DNA from: Geminocystis sp. NIES-3709
GTDB lineage: Bacteria > Cyanobacteriota > Cyanobacteriia > Cyanobacteriales > Cyanobacteriaceae
Assembly (NCBI RefSeq): GCF_001548115.1
Contig: NZ_AP014821.1
Coordinates: 1,488,001 to 1,552,000 of the forward strand
Length of the DNA stretch: 64,000 nucleotides
Direction of reading: 5' to 3'
In this document: piece after piece, positions 39,272 to 46,820 of the stretch
Position numbering within the stretch: the stretch's first letter is position 1
How the letters are laid out: each line of letters begins with the position of its first letter
The notes under the pieces: generated by a model
Databases searched by the model: none
The model's input: the letters and a program-made list of their open reading frames with translations, nothing else
What the model was told of the DNA's origin: nothing
Made by a program: the position numbers and the translations under genes

Positions 39272-40666
39272 TACTTAGAAGGGAATCGGGGAGGAACCAA
39301 AGTTAATCGTTCTCAGATTGCGGTTAAAGCACAAGTTAAAGCTAAACAAGAAGGATTAGAAGTACCCAGTCACATGACTGTTTATCGCATTCTTCAAACA
39401 ATTATCGATGAACAAGCCTTGAAGAAAAATATTCGTAACCCTGGATGGAAAGGTAGTAAATTAAGTTTGAGGACAAAAGATGGCACAATTTTAGAGCCAG
39501 AATACAGTAATCACGTCTGGCAATGTGACCATACAGAGGCAGATATTTTATTGGTTGATAGCTCTGGTAAGATATTTAAACGTCCTTGGTTGACCACCGT
39601 AATCGATACTTATTCCCGTTGTATTGTAGGCATAAACCTTGGTTTTGATGCTCCCAGTTCAATGGTGGTAGGTTTAGCCCTTCGTCATGCTATTTTGCCC
39701 AAAGATTATCCATCGGACTATCAATTACATGAACAGTGGGGAACTTATGGTAAACCAGAGTATATTTTTACTGACAGTGGTACGGATTTTAAGTCTCATC
39801 ATGTTCAGCAAATAGCTTCTCAGCTAGGTATAACCTGGAAGTTTCGTTCTCGTCCTTCTGAAGGTGGTATCGTGGAAAGACCCTTTGGCACTATTAATAC
39901 ACAATTGCTATCTACCTTGCCTGGATATACTGGGTCAAATATCAAAGAACGACCAAAAGAAGCCGAAAAAAGTGCTTGTCTCACTCTTAATGATTTTCAT
40001 AAGCTCGTAGTTCAGTATATAGTTAATAATTACAATCAGAGTTTGGATAAGCGTACTGGACAAACTCGTTATCAGAGGTGGGAAGCAGGTTTAACAGTAA
40101 TACCTTCTTTGCCAACGGAACGAGAATTGGATCTATGTTTAATGAAACAAACTCGCCGTACGGTTTATCAAGGAGGTTATATAAATTTCAATAATTTATC
40201 TTATAAAGGAGAGTATTTGTCGGGCTATGGGGGGGAACAAGTAATCCTTAGATATGATCCTAGTGATATAACAACGATTTATGTGTATAAACAGGATGAA
40301 GGTAAAGAGATATTTCTTTGTCGTGCTTTTGCTCAAGACTTAGAGTCGGAGTCTCTCTCATTTTATGAAGCAAGGGAAATAACCCGTCAAATCAGAGAAA
40401 AAGGTAAATCAATAACGAATAACTCCATTTTATCTGAAGTTCAAGCCAGAGAGTTGATTGTTAAGGAGAAAAAGAGCCGTAGGCAAATACAGAAGGAAGA
40501 ACAAAATTTACTCAAACAACAATTATCACCTCAAAAGGTTGAGCCGATAGGAAAAGATGAGAACTCAAAGGAAAATGAGCCAGATTTACTCGTGGAAACG
40601 GAGAATGAGTCTGTAAATGTTTATGACTATGAAGAAATGATTGATAATTATGGATGGTAAGTAATT

Positions 40667-41293
40667 ATGACTAAAGCGGAAATTATTGCTAATAACTTGG
40701 GTGCTATTGAATCACAACTAGAGGATAATAATCTTCAAAATGAGATTGAAAGGCTAAGAAAGCCAAGTTTTGTAGAATTGGAAGTGGTTAAAATACTACA
40801 TGATTGGCTGGAGAATAAACGTCATTCTCGTCAGTGCTGTCGTGTGGTAGGGGAATCGAGAAATGGCAAAACTGTTGCTTGTAACTCTTTTCGATTAAGA
40901 CATAAACCAGAGCAACAGCAAGGAAAAGCCCCGAAAGTTCCAGTAGTTTATGTTCAACCCCCTCAAGAGTGTAGCTCTAGGGATTTATTTCAAGTAATTA
41001 TTGAGCATCTTAAATATCAAATTACTAAGGGTACTGTTAGTGACATTCGTGATCGCACATACAATGTGCTGAAAACTTGTCAAGTAGAAATGTTAATTAT
41101 TGATGAGGCAGATCGTTTAAAACCGAAGACATTTGCTGATGTCAGAGATATATATGATCGTTTAGGTATAGCAGTGGTTTTAGTGGGAACAGAGCGACTG
41201 GATACAGTAATCAAAAAGGATGAGCAAGTTTACAACCGCTTTCGTGCTTGTTATACTTTTGGTACTCTAACGGGAGACTTATTGATCAAGTAA
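40667..41293 (+). pseudogene. tnsC: TnsC AAA+ regulator (type V-K CAST), C-terminally truncated
   Basis: 208 codons remain. Walker A region CCRVVGESRNGKTVACNSF, Walker B EMLIIDEADRLKPKTFADVRD and sensor VVLVGTERLDTVIKKDEQV match ShTnsC closely; the native protein is about 276 residues. Similarity stops at FGTLTGD, after which six foreign codons lead to a stop at 41293. TnsC forms the filament that links TniQ/Cas12k at the target to TnsB. Here the C-terminal lid and TnsB-interaction part are lost. It begins 6 bp after tnsB, as expected for the operon. Confidence 0.9.
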
Positions 41294-41794
41294 CTCAGTA
41301 GGCGCATTTTTTAATTTACCTTCATAACCCGTAAATTCTCTAAACCATTTAACTCTATCAGCCTCATTTATTAAATCGTAGTAATGGAATAAGCAATTTT
41401 TTATCTCCTCAAGGGCTGTAAACCAGTCGATTACTTCATTATTCTGCGCAATCTCATTTAATTTATTATTCTGTGAAATCGTTAACTTATCTTTATAGGC
41501 TAAATTATCTGGTATAGTATCAGATTTAATATCAGTTATAGCTTTTTTAGTATCATCAATTTGATTTATCGGAGTATTTGGGGTATTCGGATTATTCGGA
41601 GTAAGAGCAATATTTGGGGTATTCGGAGTAAGAGGATTATTTGGGGTATTCAGAGTAAGAGGTTGATCTAATTTAGGCTCGGTATCAGGAATATTTTGTT
41701 TTTTTGTGCCTTTGGATTTACTAGGAGTTAATTTATTTAAAAAGACTGATACTTTATCTTTAATATCTGGATTAATTTTATTTTTGTTGTCCAT
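41279..41794 (-). CDS. Hypothetical protein with Thr-Pro-Asn repeats
   Basis: 171 residues, not recognised. The N-terminal 35 residues are basic; residues about 45-90 are low-complexity variants of TPN(N/T)P; the C-terminal 60 residues (WFTALEEIKNCLFHYYDLIN, VKWFREFTGYEGKLKN) look globular and may be incomplete, because the tnsC junction lies at the stop codon. Similar TPN runs occur in the linker of the neighbouring primase-helicase, and the 18-bp gap to that gene suggests one operon. Confidence 0.55.
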   Translation of the reverse strand: MDNKNKINPDIKDKVSVFLNKLTPSKSKGTKKQNIPDTEPKLDQPLTLNTPNNPLTPNTPNIALTPNNPNTPNTPINQIDDTKKAITDIKSDTIPDNLAYKDKLTISQNNKLNEIAQNNEVIDWFTALEEIKNCLFHYYDLINEADRVKWFREFTGYEGKLKNAPTELLDQ

Positions 41795-41812
41795 TGCTTT
41801 ACTCCTATTTAA

Positions 41813-44722
41813 TTAAAATTGTTCATAATCATTTAAGTTATCGGTTATGTAATTGAGAGGCTCAAAGTAATGAATAGCCTTTGAATATCTAAATAAAATA
41901 TCTCCACATTTACCTGTCCTATTTTTGGCAATAATTAACCGAGAATAAGTATCAGCCTTATCTTTTTCTAGTCTAAATTTATGTGCTAAATTCTGGATTT
42001 TTTGAGCAATATTTGGGTTTTTATCTCTGAATTTTTCTTCTAATATTCCTAACTGAGTAATCTTTATTTCACTGGGGTATTTTTCATCATTTTTTCTAGT
42101 TTCGGTATTGTCATAACTCATCAAAAGCATTATGCAATCAGCACTATGAGCTATTTTAAAGGAATCTCTCAGGGCTGACATATCTAAATCTCCCCCTTTC
42201 ATTGCCTTGTTATATGCCTCTTTATTAATGTCTGAAATGGCAATAATGGGAATATTAGCTTTTCTACTAATTCGTTTTAATTCAGTGGCAATTTTACTTA
42301 CTTTTAATGTCTCGTTAAAGTTGTTATCAAGGTTAGTATCTCCAGAGGATAATAATTGTAAATAATCCACTATTAATAAGTCTAATTTTAGCTTTTTAAT
42401 GATTGCTAATAATCGATTCGGAGTATAACTATCATCGCACTCGATTAAGTGTAAATTCTCTCCTAAACTCTCGTTATATTGCTCGATAGACTTTAATACT
42501 AATTCAGCAAAGGCACTATTTTTTAAGTGTAATTTTGCCTCAAGATTACTCGAATTTATCCCCCCAGAGCGACATAATCCAGTAAGGAATAATTGATCGG
42601 CGCTCATTTCGTAACTTGCATAACCTACTTTATAACCTTGAATACTTGCGTTATCTCCTATTTGGGCTGTAAGGGTAGATTTACCATTAGCTGGGGGTGC
42701 GCCTAAAACATATAACCTACCTTTACCTAATCCCCCATTGAGCAAGTAATTTAAGTCATTTGAGAATGTAGGAATATTAACGTAATTTTCATCAAATAAA
42801 TTATTGATCCAGTCTCCTAACTTATCTGATACTGGTAATAGGTTTTTATCTGATAATGATTGTTTTAGCAATGATTCGGTATCCTCGATCGACTTCGATA
42901 AAATTTCGATACTTGAATCAGCCTTATCCTCATTCAAATTTTGCTGATATTCCTTAAACTTTTTACTTGCTACCTTCTTTATTCCTTTTTCTCTAATCTC
43001 CTCTAGGTACTCCTCGATCGTCTCTTGAGAGGGTAATTTGAGGCTATAAAGATTATCCAAATATTCAGCTATTGAGTCAAATTTACTAATAGTACAATTG
43101 AATCCTTGAGGGAAAATATCGGAGTAATCAATAATTGCCTCTGGGTTTTGGAGTAAATAGCCTATAACCTCACTTTCAGTTAATCTGATACTGTCTGATA
43201 AGTTAACTGATACTTGAGATAAATAATCTTTTTTGAGCCTCTCACATTCTCGGAGTATCTGGGATTTAACAATTTCTTTACCCTCGCTCGTTAGGTTTAA
43301 GAGAGATTGAAAGATAAGGGCTGATACTTTGACATAATCGAGACTGTCTGATATTCCTTGAGTTGAATTGTTAGAGTTGTTAGGAGTGTTAGCAGTATCA
43401 GCCTTTGAGTTACTTTCTGAGTATGTAGATTGATAATTATTAGGAGTATGTGAGTTATTCGGAGTACGGTTTTTATTATCGATACCGTTTGAAGATTGAT
43501 AGTTAGGGTTATGGTTTTTATGTACTAAGCATTTTGTACCAATACAGCCTCGTTTATGTGCCTCCCCCTCTTTGATACCTGAGAGGATATAGCTACATTG
43601 AAATTTATAGTTATCGGAGTTACGTTTACAGGAATTAAAAGCACTTTTAAAATTACTTACCTTGCCTCGATAATCTTTTGATGTGGGGTGATTTTCTGGG
43701 GTATTTTTTGCCACTAATTCAGCTAATGGCAATGCTTTAGACAAGTCAAAACCTCTGGTTAAGCAATACCGAATTAACGTTAAATTGACTTGGTTATAGT
43801 CAACTCCGAGAGGCTCACCATTGTCTAGTAAGAATTTGATACAGCTAGGATGATCCCCCAGAGAGTCTAATAACCCTTTAATCTTCTCTTTACTGCGAGA
43901 TTCGTTAAAATATTTATCCTCACTCCAAGACTCATTTAGAGATTCATCTTTACTCCGAGACTCATTTAGAGATTTATCTTTACTTTGAGAAGTTACTTTA
44001 TCCCAACTATGAGGATCACCATAGCTATCAGTTTTTAATTCACTAATACTAATTAGCTTATCAAGGGCTGTAACTTCAAATTTTGCCATTAAATCCCCTT
44101 GAATTTCTAAATTTATTTCTGGGTTATTAACATCAAAATTAGGGCTAATAAATCCACATCTTTTATTAGTTTTTAGATGAGTAGTGCAAGGTAATTTGAT
44201 ATTGGAGTTAACATCTTTGGGGTAAATTTCTTGAGAGGTAAAATTAGCTCGGAGTGCGATCGATTCTAAAACCTTTTTAACGAGGGTATGAGTTACAGCC
44301 CTCTCAATAAATATCCAAATATGAAAGCCTCTATTACCTGAGTACTCAATATAAAGATTTACTCCTAACTCCGAGCCTTTTTTTACGATATTTTGAGCTA
44401 TGGTTAGAGCTTCTTTCAAATCTTTGCAATCTCTGGGGATGTCTATATCGATACATCCTGATTTAGTAATATTAGTTTTCTCTTGAGTGAGAATGATCCC
44501 CAGTGACTTTTTACCTTCAATACTTGCCACTAAATCAGCCTCGGTTAAGTATTTGTATTCTGTTTCTTCTTTTCCCTCTACTTGCTTATAAATGAATTGG
44601 TGAGGGTATTTAACCTCGTTTCCTGATATTTGAGCGATGCCAACGGCACGCTGCGCGATCGTATACTTTTGGGCTGTCTCATGTACAAATAATCGGTAGT
44701 ATTCCCTTATTAAGTCTTTCAT
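41813..44722 (-). CDS. AEP primase-like / DnaB-type helicase fusion (replication protein)
   Basis: 969 residues. The N-terminal third is an archaeo-eukaryotic primase-like fold: SGCIDIDIPRDCK holds the DxD metal ligands (about 92-96) and EYSGNRGFHIWIF the downstream His. A conserved-Cys region follows (CSYILSGIKEGEAHKRGCIG). The linker is repetitive. The C-terminal third (about 650-960) is a DnaB/RecA-like helicase with Walker A GAPPANGKSTLT and Walker B LDLLIVDYLQLL. Primase-helicase fusions of this kind initiate replication of plasmids, phages and satellite elements. It is the third-largest frame of the module after correction for insertions and probably its replication protein. Confidence 0.8.
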   Translation of the reverse strand: MKDLIREYYRLFVHETAQKYTIAQRAVGIAQISGNEVKYPHQFIYKQVEGKEETEYKYLTEADLVASIEGKKSLGIILTQEKTNITKSGCIDIDIPRDCKDLKEALTIAQNIVKKGSELGVNLYIEYSGNRGFHIWIFIERAVTHTLVKKVLESIALRANFTSQEIYPKDVNSNIKLPCTTHLKTNKRCGFISPNFDVNNPEINLEIQGDLMAKFEVTALDKLISISELKTDSYGDPHSWDKVTSQSKDKSLNESRSKDESLNESWSEDKYFNESRSKEKIKGLLDSLGDHPSCIKFLLDNGEPLGVDYNQVNLTLIRYCLTRGFDLSKALPLAELVAKNTPENHPTSKDYRGKVSNFKSAFNSCKRNSDNYKFQCSYILSGIKEGEAHKRGCIGTKCLVHKNHNPNYQSSNGIDNKNRTPNNSHTPNNYQSTYSESNSKADTANTPNNSNNSTQGISDSLDYVKVSALIFQSLLNLTSEGKEIVKSQILRECERLKKDYLSQVSVNLSDSIRLTESEVIGYLLQNPEAIIDYSDIFPQGFNCTISKFDSIAEYLDNLYSLKLPSQETIEEYLEEIREKGIKKVASKKFKEYQQNLNEDKADSSIEILSKSIEDTESLLKQSLSDKNLLPVSDKLGDWINNLFDENYVNIPTFSNDLNYLLNGGLGKGRLYVLGAPPANGKSTLTAQIGDNASIQGYKVGYASYEMSADQLFLTGLCRSGGINSSNLEAKLHLKNSAFAELVLKSIEQYNESLGENLHLIECDDSYTPNRLLAIIKKLKLDLLIVDYLQLLSSGDTNLDNNFNETLKVSKIATELKRISRKANIPIIAISDINKEAYNKAMKGGDLDMSALRDSFKIAHSADCIMLLMSYDNTETRKNDEKYPSEIKITQLGILEEKFRDKNPNIAQKIQNLAHKFRLEKDKADTYSRLIIAKNRTGKCGDILFRYSKAIHYFEPLNYITDNLNDYEQF
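43881..43995. repeat. 30-bp in-frame tandem repeat in the primase-helicase linker
   Basis: About three and a half 30-bp units encode ten-residue repeats of the type KDESLNESWS / KDKSLNESRS / EDKYFNESRS. Units differ by one to several bases, indicating slippage or unequal crossing-over followed by drift. Confidence 0.7.
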
Positions 44723-44795
44723 GGTTAATATCTAATTTAATTTCAAGTTTGTGCGATCGCCTTCTTGCCTGATTCCAGAGGCGATCTTGTTTTCC

Positions 44796-44990
44796 TTACT
44801 CCAAATCTTTGGGATTATCGCAATAACTCCAAATATCCAAAGATAAATGACTCGGTTCGATCTCCTCATCAATCTCGATCCAATACCCCCCATTAAAAAC
44901 ACGTCTTAAATCGGTTTTAATTTCTTTTTGGGGGGATTGCTCATTAAATGAGTTTTGAGGCATTAAATCCTCAATAAAGTTGAGTTGCAT
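44796..44990 (-). CDS. Small hypothetical protein upstream of the primase-helicase
   Basis: 64 residues, acidic, not recognised; its C-terminal half (VFNGGYWIEIDEEIEPSHLS) looks folded. It lies 73 bp upstream of the primase-helicase gene on the same strand and would be the first gene of that transcription unit. Confidence 0.45.
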   Translation of the reverse strand: MQLNFIEDLMPQNSFNEQSPQKEIKTDLRRVFNGGYWIEIDEEIEPSHLSLDIWSYCDNPKDLE

Positions 44991-45167
44991 ACTTATTACC
45001 TATTACTTTGGTTTACTGGATACTTATTACTTGCACGGCTCGGAAAAAATCGGAGGCGCGCTTTTTTTTGCTTTTTTGGAATAATCAGCCCTTTAAAGTG
45101 AAATTAAATATTTGCAATTTTCCTTTAACTTTTAAGTACGGGCTGTTACTCTTTCTTATTTCTGATT

Positions 45168-45197
45168 GTGGCAAATCGACTTTAGGAGATTTGCCAC
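45168..45197. terminator. Perfect 10-bp stem hairpin
   Basis: GTGGCAAATC and GATTTGCCAC are separated by a 10-nt loop. There is no uridine tract on either side, so it is either a terminator without a T-run or a protein-binding dyad of the origin-like region. Confidence 0.5.
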
Positions 45198-45273
45198 CCA
45201 GTTAATACTTTTAAATACTTTGCGAGAACCATTAAGGCTGAAACCTTTATACAGTAAGGCTTACAAAAATGTC

Positions 45274-45315
45274 TCATCACCAGTTTGCGTCATTTCATCA
45301 CCAGTTTGCGTCATT
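45274..45315. repeat. Tandem 21-bp direct repeats (iteron-like)
   Basis: Two exact, contiguous copies of a 21-bp unit starting TCATCACCAGTTTGCG, at 45274-45294 and 45295-45315. They lie upstream of the primase-helicase operon in a gene-free region and have the length and head-to-tail form of plasmid iterons. Confidence 0.65.
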
Positions 45316-45469
45316 TTGAGAACCACCTTATAACCTATACATAGTAAGGTCTGTAACCTATTTTTACTAGGTTAATTTAATGGTTCGTAACATAGAACCA
45401 CTGACGATATAAATTTAAACCTTAATCTTTTTTTGTAAGTCTTTCGATTTCGTTTAAACAGTCTTCTAT

Positions 45470-46820
45470 CGGAACTTAGACAAAACAATAACAACAATTA
45501 AGCTATAATTTTTACATCATATTGCTTTTAGGTCAAAATGAAAGAAATTACTTCTTCATCAATGCCCCCATGTTTCAATCGCTGGTGTGAAAAAATAGAC
45601 CCAGTCTTAAAAACAAAGGCACAAAAACGAGAGTTTAGAAATTATTTGGGCGGTTTATTAGGAGATTCTCAAAGAAAAAATATAACTCAAATTGCCCATA
45701 ATAATCTTGATATTACTTATCATAAATTACACCATTTCTTAACAGAGTCCACTTGGAATTATGATGAGGTAAATGATAAAAGATTAGAAATTATTGCATC
45801 CTGTCGTCAAACAAAAATTAGTCGATGTTTCTCCTTAATTATAGACGATTCAGGTCATCGTAAAAGTGGAAACTTTACTGACTGTGTGGGAAGACAATAT
45901 ATTGGTGAAATTGGCAAAACTGATAATGGTAATGTTATAGTCACTACTCACATTTATGATGGTGTGAGAAGTTTTCCTTTAGACGTTGAATTATATGAAA
46001 AAGCCGAAAATTTCCCTGAAGGAAAAGACGCTCCACAATTTCAGAAAAAACCAGACATTGCCTTTAATTTAATTGAAAAATGTTTAAATCGAAATTATTG
46101 TCCCCAAATAATTTTAATGGATGGTGGTTATGGAAACAATACTAATTTATTAGGCAAACTAGAAAAAAAGAATTTAAAATATATAGGAATTATTGCTAAA
46201 AATAGATTAGTAAAATTGGTAAAACAAGATTTTATCGAGTCTGAAAAAACCATAGCTGAAATAGCAAAATCATTACCCCAAGATAGTTTTGAAAAAATAA
46301 GAATAGGAAAAAATCGAGAAAAAACTCTTTGGGTAGCAACGATAAATATTGAATTATCAGCTTTGTCGGGAATAAAAACTGTAGCTATCGTCATGAATGC
46401 AGATACTTTTGAAAATTCCACAGATATTGATTATTTAATGACTAATGAAATAGGAGAAAAAGTGTGTGGAAATTGGATAGTAGAAACTTATACACAAAGA
46501 AATTGGATAGAAGTATTTTACCGTGAAATCAAGGGATGGTTAGGGTTATCACAATACCAAGTGAGAAATAAAAGAAGTTTAATGAGACATTTTATCTTGG
46601 TATTTTGTGCCTACACTTTTATTCAATGGCATCGTTTGACAGGAGGTTTAAGAAGACAATGGGGGAATAAACCGTTAAATACTTTTGCTGAGGCATTGGA
46701 AGCGTTTCGTAATGCTGTGTCTTTTCGCTTTTTTCAATGGTTAAAAGACAATGTGGAAGTATTTAGTTTATATAAAGCTAGTTTAGGGTTTATTTGGGCA
46801 TAATTTTTGTCTAAGTACCG
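45470..46820 (+). mobile_element. IS701-family element, copy 2 (intact)
   Basis: 1351 bp with ends CGGAACTTAGACAAAA and TTTTGTCTAAGTACCG, flanked by CTAT (45466-45469, 46821-46824), the same 4-bp target as copy 1. It is inserted into the 3' end of the minus-strand gene at 46783-48735. Removing it and one CTAT restores the native C-terminus of that gene exactly. Confidence 0.92.
45538..46803 (+). CDS. IS701-family DDE transposase (intact)
   Basis: 421 residues, uninterrupted. First catalytic Asp in LIIDDSGHRKSGNFTD, second in ILMDGGYGNNTNLL, final Glu in RNWIEVFYREIKGWLGLSQY; the C-terminal RHFILVFCAYTFIQWHRL is usual for the family. It is the functional counterpart of the split copy at 23399-24753 and could mobilise both copies. 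Confidence 0.93.
   Translation: MKEITSSSMPPCFNRWCEKIDPVLKTKAQKREFRNYLGGLLGDSQRKNITQIAHNNLDITYHKLHHFLTESTWNYDEVNDKRLEIIASCRQTKISRCFSLIIDDSGHRKSGNFTDCVGRQYIGEIGKTDNGNVIVTTHIYDGVRSFPLDVELYEKAENFPEGKDAPQFQKKPDIAFNLIEKCLNRNYCPQIILMDGGYGNNTNLLGKLEKKNLKYIGIIAKNRLVKLVKQDFIESEKTIAEIAKSLPQDSFEKIRIGKNREKTLWVATINIELSALSGIKTVAIVMNADTFENSTDIDYLMTNEIGEKVCGNWIVETYTQRNWIEVFYREIKGWLGLSQYQVRNKRSLMRHFILVFCAYTFIQWHRLTGGLRRQWGNKPLNTFAEALEAFRNAVSFRFFQWLKDNVEVFSLYKASLGFIWA

Larger units (their letters stand above)
37835..40660 (+). pseudogene. tnsB: TnsB transposase (type V-K CAST), interrupted by IS630
   Basis: The N-terminal part (37835-38112) has the helix-turn-helix NCSRRTVQRMVKKWEEEGI; the rest (39274-40660) has the DDE core: HVWQCDHTEADILLVD, LTTVIDTYSRCIVGINLGFD, IFTDSGTDFKSHHV and RPSEGGIVERPFGTI. 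The C-terminal tail is charged and ends DYEEMIDNYGW, as in CAST TnsB. Removing 38113-39271 plus one TA gives 1665 nt, 554 residues, close to the 584 of ShTnsB, and restores FIKKQYLEGNRGG across the junction. TnsB cuts the transposon ends and joins the strands. No other lesion is visible. Confidence 0.92.
37568..41275 (+). mobile_element. Remnant of a type V-K CRISPR-associated Tn7-like transposon
   Basis: The remnant comprises the left end, tnsB (split by IS630) and the first three quarters of tnsC, in the order and strand of ShCAST-type elements. Sequence agreement with those TnsB and TnsC proteins is strong over long stretches. tniQ, cas12k, the tracrRNA/CRISPR array and the right end are absent from the window. 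At about 41275 the tnsC frame passes abruptly into an unrelated replicon-like module in the opposite orientation. The element cannot move by itself. Confidence 0.85.
44991..45469. other. Gene-free control/origin-like region
   Basis: About 480 bp between the primase operon and IS701 copy 2. It holds a G+C-richer patch (GCACGGCTCGG, GGAGGCGCGC near 45034-45061), a perfect hairpin at 45168-45197, two tandem 21-bp repeats at 45274-45315, and a related pair TATACAGTAAGGCTTACA (45249) / TATACATAGTAAGGTCTGT (45337). This concentration of repeats next to a replication gene suggests an origin or promoter-operator region. Confidence 0.5.

Noticed and set aside
42800-43400. Further TATCTGATA-like operator sites inside the primase-helicase gene
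   Set aside because: They are codon combinations for Ser-Asp and Leu-Ser-Asp in an AT-rich gene; only the intergenic palindromes are counted.
45008-45205. 65-codon plus-strand frame in the gap upstream of IS701 copy 2
   Set aside because: Composition is biased by poly-T, no ribosome site, and it overlaps a perfect hairpin and the control region; not a credible gene.
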